Shown: piece by piece, positions 53,951 through 63,505 of the stretch
Layout: each line of letters begins with the position of its first letter
Position numbering within the stretch: position 1 is the first letter of the stretch
Source: Sulfitobacter noctilucae
GTDB taxonomy: Bacteria > Pseudomonadota > Alphaproteobacteria > Rhodobacterales > Rhodobacteraceae
Assembly (NCBI RefSeq): GCF_000622365.1
Contig: NZ_JASC01000004.1
Coordinates: forward strand, 62,001 to 126,000
DNA: 64,000 nucleotides
Reading direction: 5' to 3'
The notes under the pieces: generated by a model
Databases searched by the model: none
Told to the model about the DNA's origin: nothing
What the model saw: the letters and a program-made list of their open reading frames with translations, nothing else
Program-made: the position numbers and the translations under genes

Positions 53951-55850
53951 ATTGATTGCCCTACTGGCCTTCGTCGCGGCCCCTGTGCTTGCCCAGACCC
54001 CGCTTCAGGAAACGCCGTTCTGGCAACCCGAAGTCGATGCCGGGACCATGCCCCCGATCTTTGAGCGACTGCCGGACACGCCGCTGGTTGTCGATCTGGA
54101 GGCCAAGGGCCGCAGCTTTGGCACCCAGGGCGGGACATTGCGCACGATGGTCACCCGGTCCAAGGACGTGCGCCAGATGGTTGTGTACGGCTATGCACGG
54201 CTGGTGGGGTATAACCCCCAATACGACCTGTACCCCGACATCCTGCGCGATGTTGAGGTGATCGAGGACCGCCGCTTTGTGCTGCATCTGCGCCCCGGAC
54301 ACCGTTGGTCAGACGGAGAGCCTTTCACTTCTGAAGATTTCCGCTACTGGTGGGAAAAGGTGGTCGGCAATAATGAGATTACCCCGTCCGGCCCCCCTGA
54401 GTTCATGATCGTGGACGACACACTTGGGCGTGTCACCTTCCCCGATCTTTATACGGTTGTATTTGAGTGGGACCGTCCCAACCCCAATTTCCTGCCGCTT
54501 CTCGCGCAGGCTTCCCCGCCCTTCATCTACCGCCCAGCACATTACCTGAAACAGTTCCATATCGACTTTGCCGAGCCTGATGCGCTGGCCGAAGAGGTCC
54601 GCAGTGCACGGGTCAAAAGCTGGGCTGCGCTACACAACCGGCGCGACAATATGTACAAGTTCGACAACCCGGACCAGCCCACCTTGCAGCCGTGGCTGAG
54701 CGCCAGTGATCGCGGGTCGCGCCAGTTGTTCGTGCGTAACCCCTACTACCACCGGATCGACGCCCGCGGGAAGCAGCTTCCCTATATCGACGTCGTGAAT
54801 ATGACGATTGTCGGGGGCGGGCTGGTCGCGGCCAAGGCCAATGCAGGCGAAGCAGACCTTCAAGCACGCGGGCTCGATTTCTCCGATGTCTCGATCCTTA
54901 AGAAAGGGGAGCAGGACGGCGGAAACTATCGCACCTTCCTTTGGGCGAATGGCGTGGCCAGCCAGATCGCAATTTATCCGAACCTCAACTTCAAGGACCC
55001 TGTCTGGCGCGAGGTTATGCGCGATGTGCGGTTCCGGCGGGCGCTGAGCATGGGGATCGACCGACGGATGATCAACCGCGCGCTGTACTTCGGTCTGGCG
55101 AATGAAGGCGGGATGGCGGCGCTACCCTCCAGCCCGCTGTTCGATGAACAAGACCTCAAGATGTGGTCCGATATGGACATCGAGGCGGCCAACGCGCTGT
55201 TGGACGACATGGGCCTGACCCAGCGCAACCCTGCGGGGCTGCGGCTCTTGCCTGACGGGCGGCCGATGGAATTCGTGATCGAGACCGCAGGCGAACGTCA
55301 GGAAGTCGAGAATGCACTGGCCATCGTCACGGACACATGGCGTGATCTGGGCATCCGGTTGGTGCTGCGCCCGTTGGACCGCGACATCCTGCGCAACCGG
55401 GTCTATGCCGGGATCAGCATGGCGGCGATCTGGTATGGCTGGGACAACGGCTTGCCCACCTCGGGCACCTCGCCCGACTATCTGGCACCGACCAATCAGG
55501 AATTCTTTGCCTGGCCCAAGTGGGGTCAGTTCTACGTTACCGGCGGCGAAGCAGGTGAAGCGCCCGATATTGAACCCGCACAGCATCTGTTGAAGCTGTA
55601 CGACGATTGGTTCCACACCTCTGTTCCCGCCGAACGCAAAGCGATCTGGCGAGACATGCTGGACATCCATGCAGATCAACAATTCGCCATCGGCATTCTG
55701 TCGGGTGCCCCCCAGCCCGTGGTCGTGTCAAAACAGCTGCGCAATGTGCCTGAAACAGGCATCTGGGCCTATGATCCGGGGGCCCATTTCGGAGTGCACC
55801 GGGTGGACGAATTCTATTTCGAGAACCCCGCCCCGCAGGTGACGCAATGA
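53943..55850 (+). CDS. Peptide-type ABC transporter substrate-binding protein
   Basis: 635 residues, the long SBP_bac_5 class. Signal peptide MRRLIALLAFVAAPVLAQ. Core features are LRPGHRWSDGEPFTSEDFRY and VRFRRALSMGIDRRMINRAL. It captures peptides or a related oligomer in the periplasm. The start at 53943 is used because the signal peptide begins there; an extension to 53826 runs inside the ATPase gene. It overlaps the ATPase gene and the first permease gene by a few bases. Confidence 0.92.
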   Translation: MRRLIALLAFVAAPVLAQTPLQETPFWQPEVDAGTMPPIFERLPDTPLVVDLEAKGRSFGTQGGTLRTMVTRSKDVRQMVVYGYARLVGYNPQYDLYPDILRDVEVIEDRRFVLHLRPGHRWSDGEPFTSEDFRYWWEKVVGNNEITPSGPPEFMIVDDTLGRVTFPDLYTVVFEWDRPNPNFLPLLAQASPPFIYRPAHYLKQFHIDFAEPDALAEEVRSARVKSWAALHNRRDNMYKFDNPDQPTLQPWLSASDRGSRQLFVRNPYYHRIDARGKQLPYIDVVNMTIVGGGLVAAKANAGEADLQARGLDFSDVSILKKGEQDGGNYRTFLWANGVASQIAIYPNLNFKDPVWREVMRDVRFRRALSMGIDRRMINRALYFGLANEGGMAALPSSPLFDEQDLKMWSDMDIEAANALLDDMGLTQRNPAGLRLLPDGRPMEFVIETAGERQEVENALAIVTDTWRDLGIRLVLRPLDRDILRNRVYAGISMAAIWYGWDNGLPTSGTSPDYLAPTNQEFFAWPKWGQFYVTGGEAGEAPDIEPAQHLLKLYDDWFHTSVPAERKAIWRDMLDIHADQQFAIGILSGAPQPVVVSKQLRNVPETGIWAYDPGAHFGVHRVDEFYFENPAPQVTQ

Positions 55851-56875
55851 TGTTGCTGCGCTACGCAGTTTACCGTTTCATCACCATGTTGCTGACGCTC
55901 TGGGTGGTGTCGATCCTTGTCTTTATCATCATCAACCTGCCGCCCGGTGATTACCTCAGCAACCAGATCGCCGAGCTGCGCGCCACGGGTCAGGCCGAAG
56001 GCATCGCCAAGGTCGAATTCCTACGCCAGGAATATGCATTGGACCGGCCCATCTGGGAACAGTATTTCATTTGGGTCGGTATGATGCCGGGGCCGAACGG
56101 GTTTTCCGGCCTGTTGCAGGGCGATTTCGGCTGGTCTTTTGAGTTCGACCGCCCCGTGGGTGAGATTGTCGGCGATGCGCTGTGGATGACAGTTCTGGTC
56201 AATCTGGCTGCGGTGCTGTTCGTCTATGCCGTGGCCCTTCCGCTGGGTGTGCTGGCGGCAGCAAAGTCTGAGACCTGGGTCGACTACACCGCCGGTTTTC
56301 TGGGCTATCTGGGCCTTGCCACGCCGAACTTCCTGCTGGCGCTGATCCTGTTCTACTATGGGAACAAGTACTTTGACCTGCCTATTGGCGGTCTGATGGA
56401 CCCGGTGTTTGAAGGCGAGCCAATGTCCTGGGCAAAGGTTAAATCCATGCTGCTCCACCTCATTGTCCCAACCTTTGTGATCGGCACCTCGGGTGCTGCT
56501 GCCATGATGCAGCGATTGCGCGCCAATATGCTGGATGAACTTAGCAAACCCTATGTGGAAACCGCCCGCGCCAAGGGCATGGCCCCTGCCCGCCTGCTCG
56601 CCAAATACCCACTGCGCATGGCTTTCAATCCTTTCGTGGCCGACATCGGCAACCTGCTGCCTGCCATGGTCTCCGGTTCTGTTCTGGTCTCGGTCGTGCT
56701 GGGCCTGCAAACCATCGGGCCCTCCTTGCTAACCGCGCTGAAGTCACAAGACCAGTTTCTTGCGGCTTTCGTATTGATGTTCGTGGCGCTCCTGACGCTG
56801 ATCGGAACAATGATCTCGGACGTGCTGCTGGTCCTGCTGGACCCCCGCATCCGGTACGGAGAACGCGGTAAATGA
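55847..56875 (+). CDS. ABC transporter permease (DppB type)
   Basis: 342 residues. Six membrane segments; NLPPGDYLSNQIAELRATGQ follows the first. The EAA loop is YVETARAKGMAPARLLAKYP. It forms half of the inner-membrane channel with the following permease. Overlaps both neighbours by ATGA junctions. Confidence 0.92.
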   Translation: MMLLRYAVYRFITMLLTLWVVSILVFIIINLPPGDYLSNQIAELRATGQAEGIAKVEFLRQEYALDRPIWEQYFIWVGMMPGPNGFSGLLQGDFGWSFEFDRPVGEIVGDALWMTVLVNLAAVLFVYAVALPLGVLAAAKSETWVDYTAGFLGYLGLATPNFLLALILFYYGNKYFDLPIGGLMDPVFEGEPMSWAKVKSMLLHLIVPTFVIGTSGAAAMMQRLRANMLDELSKPYVETARAKGMAPARLLAKYPLRMAFNPFVADIGNLLPAMVSGSVLVSVVLGLQTIGPSLLTALKSQDQFLAAFVLMFVALLTLIGTMISDVLLVLLDPRIRYGERGK

Positions 56876-58026
56876 GCACCCAACCGGACAACAGGTTCGT
56901 CGATACCGCGCCCTGGCAGGACGACACGGATATCAGCGCCCCCGACCGGGCCGAGATGGACGCACCGGCTTGGCGGCTGACATGGCGCAAGTTCCGGCGG
57001 CACAAGCTGGCACTGGTCTCGGCGATCTTTCTGCTGACCTGCTATCTGATCCTGCCCATCGCGGGCTTCATCGCACCCTATACGCCCAATGAACGCAGCG
57101 CCGACTACCTCTATGCCCCACCGCAAAGCATCAACCTCTGGCACGAGGGCGATTTCATCGGCCCCTACGTCTATCCCATCACGGCAGAGGCCGATCTGGT
57201 CAATTTCCGCTGGACATATACCACCGATGAAACCACCCCAATGCCGCTTGAGTTTTTCTGCGAAGGCCAGACCTACCGGCTCTTCGGCTTGATCCCCTCG
57301 GACACGCATCTGTTCTGTGCGCCAGAGGGCGCAACGGTGTTCATCTGGGGCTCGGACAGGCTGGGCCGCGATGTCTTCAGCCGCATCCTCTATGGTGCGC
57401 AACTATCGCTCACAGTGGGCCTGATCGGGATCACAGTCAGCTTCCTTCTGGGTATCACCTTTGGAGCAATAGCGGGCTACTTTGGCGGCAAAACCGACTG
57501 GATCGTCAACCGCGTGATCGAGATTTTGCGCTCGCTGCCGGAACTGCCCCTCTGGCTGGCACTATCGGCGGCGGTGCCCTCGAACTGGGGGCCAGTGGCG
57601 GTGTTCTTCATCATCTCGATCATTCTGGGCATCCTCGATTGGCCGGGGCTGGCCCGCGCCGTACGCTCCAAATTCCTGTCCCTGCGCGAAGAGGAGTATG
57701 TGAAAGCCGCCGAAATGATGGGCGCGAAGCCGGGCCGTGTGATCCGCAGACACCTCCTGCCAAACTTCATGTCTCACCTCATCGCAAGCGCCACCCTGTC
57801 GATCCCCGCGATGATCCTTGGCGAAACAGCACTCAGCTTTCTGGGCCTCGGCCTGCGCGCGCCTGCCGTCAGTTGGGGCGTAATGCTGAACGACGCCCAA
57901 AACCTCGCCAGTATCGAAATCTACTGGTGGACTGCCATTCCGATGCTGCCGATCATCGTTGTCGTCCTCGCCTTTAATTTCCTCGGCGATGGTCTGCGCG
58001 CCTCACTCGACCCCTACAAAGGCTAA
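56872..58026 (+). CDS. ABC transporter permease (DppC type)
   Basis: 384 residues. A leader to about residue 35, then a membrane segment, a large periplasmic loop (about residues 65-160) and the permease core with YVKAAEMMGAKPGRVIRRHL, the EAA loop. FGAIAGYFGGKTDWIVNRVI and LGETALSFLGLGLRAPAVSW are typical of the second peptide permease. The loop is longer than in DppC, as in YejE-like proteins. Last gene of the importer operon. Confidence 0.92.
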   Translation: MSTQPDNRFVDTAPWQDDTDISAPDRAEMDAPAWRLTWRKFRRHKLALVSAIFLLTCYLILPIAGFIAPYTPNERSADYLYAPPQSINLWHEGDFIGPYVYPITAEADLVNFRWTYTTDETTPMPLEFFCEGQTYRLFGLIPSDTHLFCAPEGATVFIWGSDRLGRDVFSRILYGAQLSLTVGLIGITVSFLLGITFGAIAGYFGGKTDWIVNRVIEILRSLPELPLWLALSAAVPSNWGPVAVFFIISIILGILDWPGLARAVRSKFLSLREEEYVKAAEMMGAKPGRVIRRHLLPNFMSHLIASATLSIPAMILGETALSFLGLGLRAPAVSWGVMLNDAQNLASIEIYWWTAIPMLPIIVVVLAFNFLGDGLRASLDPYKG

Positions 58027-58334
58027 GCTCAGCCCGTTCCCTCTACCTTTCTCTTTTTGGCCCTTATATCCCGCGGGGAGTCGATCTTGATCGACGGGGC
58101 AGAGCCCCCGAATTTGCTCTGCAAACTTAATAAAAACTCCCTCGCCATATGATGGTTGGAACCCGATTCCCGATCATCAAGATAATAAAAAGCGGGGGCG
58201 TCAGCCCCCGCTCCGGTCGGGTCGCATCAGCGACCCGAAATCCCTTACCCTATCACATATCCCTGACGCCAACACCTCTCCGGCAACCGTTTCACTCCCT
58301 GTTGCTCTCACCCAAAGGCAAAACAAACCCTATT
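58027..58334. other. Convergent intergenic region with stacked inverted repeats, 308 bases
   Basis: No gene. It separates the importer operon from the minus-strand MscS gene. It contains GTCGATC-TT-GATCGAC (58080-58095), GGGGC-AGA-GCCCC (58096-58108), the terminator hairpin at 58191 and a second perfect hairpin at 58217-58238 (TCGGGTCGC with GCGACCCGA). All four lie within 160 bases. Confidence 0.6.
58191..58212 (-). terminator. Rho-independent terminator for mscS
   Basis: Perfect nine-base arms AGCGGGGGC and GCCCCCGCT with a four-base loop. On the minus strand the stem is followed by TTTTATT. It ends the message of the MscS gene 120 bases after its stop. Confidence 0.85.
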
Positions 58335-60764
58335 TCAGCGATCATCTCCGCTGGCCCCGCCATCCAGAATATCCTCGTCGAGCGAGGCTTGGGCCGCCGC
58401 TGTGACCGTCTTCTTTTCCTCTTCGCTCAGGTCGTCGACCTTGCCATCGGCCAACCGCACCGTGACCTCGCGATGGGCGAACTTGATGCCTTCGCGCTCA
58501 AACAGGATACGAATTTCCTCATAGACCTTTTTGCGGATCACCCATTGATCGCCGGGCTTTGTCATGAACTTCACGCGAATGATCATCGCGCTGTCCTGCA
58601 TCTCGATCACGCCCTGCGATTTTAGTGGCTGGATGAAATCCGGCCCGATCACCGGGTCTTCCAACATCTGCTGGCCCAGCTTCTTGATCAGCTTACGCAC
58701 CTTTTCCACGTCCGTGTCATAGGTCACGCGCAGGGGCAGTTTCATCATCACCCAATCGCGGGAGTAGTTCGTCATCACCTGCAATTCCCCAAAGGGGATC
58801 GTGTGCAACGCACCCAAATGGTGGCGCAGTTGAAACGACCGCACGGAAATCTTTTCAACTGTCCCTTTCACCCCGCCCACATCAAGGTATTCCCCTTTGC
58901 GAAAAGCGTCATCGAACAGAAAGAACGCACCTGCAAAGATGTCACGCACCAAGGCCTGCGAGCCAAAGCCGACCGCGATCCCGATGATGCCGGCACCGGC
59001 AAAAAGGGGGCCGACATTGACGCCAAACTCCATCAATACAATCAGCAGGATCGAGATCAGAACAGCGATCAGGACAATGTTGCGAAATAGCGGCAAGAGG
59101 GTCGCAAGCCGCGAGGCAGAGCTGCCACCGCCTTCATCGCCCAGCTCGGCCTCGACCACATCGCCGGTTTCTTCGCGGATCTTGCTGTCGATCCAGATGC
59201 GAAAAGCGTGATAGATGATGTAGCCGATGAAGATGATCACCATGACATCCAGCAGCCTGTCGGCATAGCTTTCGACCATCTGGGCGCTGCCGTTGTTGTC
59301 CCAGATGTAGAAAAACGCATAGACACCCGAAACAAATGCCAGGATACCGGCAACGCGCCGGGCCAGAGCCTCGAAACTGTGCATGCCCGGTGCTTGGCTG
59401 ATCGCCGCACGGGCTTCCCTTTCTTCTTCACGGGTTTCTTCAAGTTCTTCCGTCAGACGCGCCACTTCGACCTCGCCGGCACTTTCTTCCGCCTCGGCTA
59501 GCGCCGCTTCCTGGGATTCTTCTTCACGCATAATCTCATTCATGCGCCGGACCGCCCGGGCGCGGGCAAAGCTGCGTTCAATAGCAAAGTTGATTACGCC
59601 ATAGACCACGATGATCGAAACAAGGATGCCATAGGCACCGGCAATCAGCGGCACCGTCCCGGGGTTCCCCAACACCAGATCATAGGTCAGTTCGAACCAG
59701 GCAAAGATCACGTAGAGAATCACCAATGGTGCCCAAATCTGGCTGAGGGCACGCAGAACAGGTGTTGTATTCTCGGGTTGTTTGCCGTTGCGCAAGGCTT
59801 GGGAAATAGCGCGTCGGTTGACCAGCACCATGAGGATGTTCAGCAGAACCACGCCGACTGACAAAAGCGCAAAAAGGAAGGCATAGACGTCGTAGTTCAG
59901 CCCGAGTTCAGCGATCCAGACGCCAAACAGGATCACACATATATCAAGGCTGCCCACGCCCCAGAGCCAGCGATGCAGACGGATGGCTGCACGGTCGCTG
60001 AAGGCCGGAATGCGGTATTGGGACAGATAGGGCGACAGGATCATCCGCCAAAGGGTCGCGAGAAAGCGGCTGGTAAAGTAGCCCACATTCACAAGGGTCG
60101 CGGTAAACTGCATGGCTGTGTCCTGTAGTTCACCAAAGATCGCCCAGCCCAATAAATAGGCCACCACCATAGACACAATGATGCCGCCGATCCCAGCCAG
60201 GAACCGCAGGACAAGAAAGGGCATCTTCTCTGAATATCCCTGTGGCGCGTCCATGATCCGCGCCACGATGAAGCTTTTCATCAACCGCTTGCCATAAATT
60301 TCGCGTTCAAACAGGATACCGACCGCGAACAGGCCGAGCGAATAGAGTACAACTTTGGCAAATGCGAAAAGCGTGCCATCCGGGCTGGCCGCGCGCAGAA
60401 TATATAGCACCTCGTTAAAGGCTGCGGGCATATCCAGCAGTCGGGCAATGAGGGCACCGCGAAAGCGCACCGCATTGTCCTGTACGCGCATCAGCGCAGA
60501 GCCTTTCTCTGTGTCATCCACGGTCTGGGTTTGCGCCTCTGCGGGCCGAACCTGAGACACCACATTGCCCTCGGTATCGACAACGATCACCTCAATCCCG
60601 CTGCTGGCCGCTTGCGCAATTGCATCCGTCACTGCCGTGCTGCCATTTGTTGAGGCATCAGTGCTCCCGGTGAAAAGCGATCCGGCAGTTTGGGCGGCAA
60701 TGCCCTGAGGGTCTGGCAGAAACAGCAGGCCTATCAGCAAAAGGATGGTATAAAACAGTCGCAT
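58335..60764 (-). CDS. Large MscS-family mechanosensitive channel
   Basis: 809 residues. Signal peptide MRLFYTILLLIGLLFLPDPQ, then many membrane segments to about residue 560, a charged coiled-coil-like stretch (about 400-460, rich in EE and AEAEE) and the MscS core with VGFGSQALVRDIFAGAFFLF and YLDVGGVKGTVEKISVRSF. The core ends in a beta domain and a C-terminal acidic tail. It opens under membrane tension to release solutes in hypo-osmotic shock. Small MscS is near 290 residues, so the extra membrane part is large. Confidence 0.92.
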   Translation of the reverse strand: MRLFYTILLLIGLLFLPDPQGIAAQTAGSLFTGSTDASTNGSTAVTDAIAQAASSGIEVIVVDTEGNVVSQVRPAEAQTQTVDDTEKGSALMRVQDNAVRFRGALIARLLDMPAAFNEVLYILRAASPDGTLFAFAKVVLYSLGLFAVGILFEREIYGKRLMKSFIVARIMDAPQGYSEKMPFLVLRFLAGIGGIIVSMVVAYLLGWAIFGELQDTAMQFTATLVNVGYFTSRFLATLWRMILSPYLSQYRIPAFSDRAAIRLHRWLWGVGSLDICVILFGVWIAELGLNYDVYAFLFALLSVGVVLLNILMVLVNRRAISQALRNGKQPENTTPVLRALSQIWAPLVILYVIFAWFELTYDLVLGNPGTVPLIAGAYGILVSIIVVYGVINFAIERSFARARAVRRMNEIMREEESQEAALAEAEESAGEVEVARLTEELEETREEEREARAAISQAPGMHSFEALARRVAGILAFVSGVYAFFYIWDNNGSAQMVESYADRLLDVMVIIFIGYIIYHAFRIWIDSKIREETGDVVEAELGDEGGGSSASRLATLLPLFRNIVLIAVLISILLIVLMEFGVNVGPLFAGAGIIGIAVGFGSQALVRDIFAGAFFLFDDAFRKGEYLDVGGVKGTVEKISVRSFQLRHHLGALHTIPFGELQVMTNYSRDWVMMKLPLRVTYDTDVEKVRKLIKKLGQQMLEDPVIGPDFIQPLKSQGVIEMQDSAMIIRVKFMTKPGDQWVIRKKVYEEIRILFEREGIKFAHREVTVRLADGKVDDLSEEEKKTVTAAAQASLDEDILDGGASGDDR

Positions 60765-61061
60765 AAAATACTCCGCATCATGCGATTAATTGCGCCATTT
60801 TTGGCCGCCCGCGCTTGCGCAGGCTAGGCCAGCCCTGCCCTCAAAGCAATTGCATCGCGGTTCAAATCACACTGCCCAGAAAAAGTAGCCCACAAGGTTT
60901 TACAATTCGGGCCATTGCGTGCATTAGAGGCACGGAGATGAGGTGCTATAGTGCATCTTGGACATTTACACGAACGCGCCCCTCTATCGGGACCGTCCGT
61001 CCTGCACCGCCCCCGGGCACGCGGCGACAGGCAGCGGGAAGATCGGGCACAGGACTTGCTT
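60765..61061. other. Divergent intergenic region, 297 bases
   Basis: Between mscS (minus) and a glycosyltransferase gene (plus). A TATAGT -10-like box lies at 60946-60951. An ORF reading from GTG 60951 covers part of it, but its sequence is arginine-rich and unlike a protein start. Nothing else seen. Confidence 0.35.
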
Positions 61062-62264
61062 ATGGGGCCATCGCTCTCCCCGGCCAATCGTGCCGTAACG
61101 GCCTCGCGCCGTGTGATGTTTTACAGCCATGACACTTTTGGTCTGGGCCATTTGCGGCGCAGTCGCGCTTTGGCCACGGCGCTGATGCAGGGCAATCCGC
61201 AGGCTTCTGCCATCATCCTGACAGGCTCGCCGGTGGCAGGGCGGTTCACCTTTCCCGAACGGGTCGATCACATTCGGCTGCCCGGTGTCACCAAACTTTC
61301 GGATGGAACGTATATCAGCCAGACACTCGGGCTGAACATCGACGACACTACGTCGCTTCGCGCCGGCCTGATCCAGTCGGCCGTTGAACGCTACGAGCCT
61401 GATCTGCTGATCGTGGACAAAGAACCAACGGGATTTCGGGGCGAACTGCTGCCCACGTTGGAATATCTTCGGATGCGAGGGCGCACACGGGTGGTGCTGG
61501 GCCTGCGCGATGTGCTGGACGCGCCTGACGTGCTGGCCAGCGAATGGGATCGCAAGGGCGCTCTGGCCGCTGCCGAAAATCTTTATGACGAGATCTGGGT
61601 ATACGGTATGCGCGACGTCTATGACCCCACCAGCGGTCTGGACCTGTCGGATGAAGCCCGTGCGAAAACGCATTGGACAGGCTATCTGCGCCGCGAGATC
61701 ACCGATGCGTCCGACACACCGGATACCCCCTACATTCTGGTTACCCCCGGCGGCGGTGGGGATGGTGCCGCAATGGTGTCTCTGGCGTTGTCTGCCTATG
61801 AACAAGACCCCGATCTTGGGCCGAATGCAGTGCTGATCTATGGGCCGTTTCTATCGGGCGATGTGCGCGACGCTTTTGATGCGCGGGTGGCAAAGCTGGA
61901 CGGCCGCGTCACCGCCGTCGGTTTCGACAGTCGCATCGAGGCCTTGTTTGCCGGTGCCGTCGGTGTCGTCTGCATGGGGGGCTACAACACCTTTTGCGAG
62001 GTACTGTCCTTTGACAAACCTGCCGTAATTGTGCCGCGTACCAAGCCCCGGCTGGAGCAATGGATCAGGGCCAGCAGGGCCGAGGAACTGGGTTTGGTCC
62101 GGATGCTGGATGAGGGTCGCGACGGGTTGACCACCACATCCATGATTGCCGCGATCAAGGCGCTGCCGGATCAGCCGAAGCCATCGGCGGCGGGGGCGGA
62201 CGGGCTGTTGGACGGGCTCGACGTTGTCGTGCGCCGCGCGCGCGATCTGATGCAGGGAGAGTAA
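61062..62264 (+). CDS. Glycosyltransferase, GT-B / family 28-like
   Basis: 400 residues. It begins VMFYSHDTFGLGHLRRSRAL and later has PYILVTPGGGGDGAAMVSLA and CMGGYNTFCEVLSFDKPAVI, the nucleotide-sugar site of MurG-like GT-B enzymes. It probably adds a sugar to a surface glycan. The start at 61062 has AGGA seven bases upstream. It is first of at least three glycosyltransferase-type genes. Confidence 0.83.
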   Translation: MGPSLSPANRAVTASRRVMFYSHDTFGLGHLRRSRALATALMQGNPQASAIILTGSPVAGRFTFPERVDHIRLPGVTKLSDGTYISQTLGLNIDDTTSLRAGLIQSAVERYEPDLLIVDKEPTGFRGELLPTLEYLRMRGRTRVVLGLRDVLDAPDVLASEWDRKGALAAAENLYDEIWVYGMRDVYDPTSGLDLSDEARAKTHWTGYLRREITDASDTPDTPYILVTPGGGGDGAAMVSLALSAYEQDPDLGPNAVLIYGPFLSGDVRDAFDARVAKLDGRVTAVGFDSRIEALFAGAVGVVCMGGYNTFCEVLSFDKPAVIVPRTKPRLEQWIRASRAEELGLVRMLDEGRDGLTTTSMIAAIKALPDQPKPSAAGADGLLDGLDVVVRRARDLMQGE

Positions 62265-62266
62265 TC

Positions 62267-63505
62267 ATGACCGCGCGTCTCGCTGTCGTTGTCAAAGGCT
62301 GGCCGCGCCTGTCCGAGACCTTTATCGCGCAAGAACTGGTGGCACTTGAGGAAGCCGGATTGAGTTTCGACATCTGGTCGCTGCGCCATCCAACAGACAC
62401 CAAGACGCATCCCCTACATGATCGTTTGCAGGCGCCAATCCGCTATCTGCCGGAATACCTGCGCGATGACCCCGCCCGTGTGGCGCATGCCATGGGGGCT
62501 GCGGCCACGATGCCGGGGTTCGATACCGCAGCTGCTGCTTTCGTCGCGGATCTGGAACGGGACGACACCGTTAATCGCCGCCGTCGCTGGGGTCAGGCCT
62601 GTGTCATGGCGCATGAACTGCCTGACAATGTGCAAGGCATTTACGCTCATTTCCTGCACACGCCCTCTTCGGTGGCGCGGTACGCGGCGATCCTGCGCGG
62701 TTTGCCGTGGTCATTCTCGGCCCATGCCAAGGACATCTGGACCTCACCGGAATGGGAGCTGCGCGAAAAGCTATCGGCGGCACATCATGGGGCGGCCTTT
62801 GGCGCAACCTGTACGCGCTTCGGCACCGAGCATCTGCAGGGCTTGGCAGATACGCCTGACCGGGTTGATCTGGTCTATCACGGGTTGGACCTCTCCCGCT
62901 TTCCTGCACCGCCGGACCGTCTGCCGCGTGCCGCAGATGCGCCATTTCACATGATGTCCGTGGGACGGCTGGTCGAGAAGAAGGGTTTCGACAATCTGAT
63001 CGACGCGCTTGCCCTGCTGCCCGCCACGCTCGACTGGCATTTCACCCATATCGGGGGTGGCGCGCTGGATACAGAAATGCGCGCCCGCGCCGAAGCATTG
63101 GGCCTGACGCCGCGCATCACTTGGCGCGGGGCCTGCGACCAGCCTGAGGTGATCGAGACCATGCGTGCCGCAGACCTGTTCGTGCTGCCCTCGCGCATCG
63201 CGGCGGATGGCGACCGCGACGGCCTGCCCAATGTGCTGATGGAAGCGGCCAGTCAGAAGCTGCCGATCCTCAGCACGCCCGTCTCTGCTATTCCTGAATT
63301 CATCGAGGACGGCGTGCACGGTATCCTGAGTGACGATGCACCCGCCCGATTGGCAGATGCCATGCTACGCGTGGCACAAGACAGCGCCTTTGCACTGCGG
63401 ATGGCGGATGCAGCTTTTGACCGGCTGACGGCAGACTTCCTGATGCATCCCGGCATCAGACATCTACACGCCCGCCTGACCGCGATGATGGCGGATGCGG
63501 ACTGA
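62267..63505 (+). CDS. Glycosyltransferase family 4 protein
   Basis: 412 residues. GT-B fold: AVVVKGWPRLSETFIAQELV near the start and MMSVGRLVEKKGFDNLIDAL, then LPNVLMEAASQKLPILSTPV carrying the EX7E-type glutamates. It moves a sugar from a nucleotide donor during polysaccharide assembly. It follows the previous gene by two bases and overlaps the next by TGATG. Confidence 0.9.
   Translation: MTARLAVVVKGWPRLSETFIAQELVALEEAGLSFDIWSLRHPTDTKTHPLHDRLQAPIRYLPEYLRDDPARVAHAMGAAATMPGFDTAAAAFVADLERDDTVNRRRRWGQACVMAHELPDNVQGIYAHFLHTPSSVARYAAILRGLPWSFSAHAKDIWTSPEWELREKLSAAHHGAAFGATCTRFGTEHLQGLADTPDRVDLVYHGLDLSRFPAPPDRLPRAADAPFHMMSVGRLVEKKGFDNLIDALALLPATLDWHFTHIGGGALDTEMRARAEALGLTPRITWRGACDQPEVIETMRAADLFVLPSRIAADGDRDGLPNVLMEAASQKLPILSTPVSAIPEFIEDGVHGILSDDAPARLADAMLRVAQDSAFALRMADAAFDRLTADFLMHPGIRHLHARLTAMMADAD

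Noticed and set aside
60951..61061. 37-residue N-terminal extension of the first glycosyltransferase
   Set aside because: Starts at a GTG inside a likely promoter, is arginine-rich, and the ATG at 61062 has a proper ribosome site.
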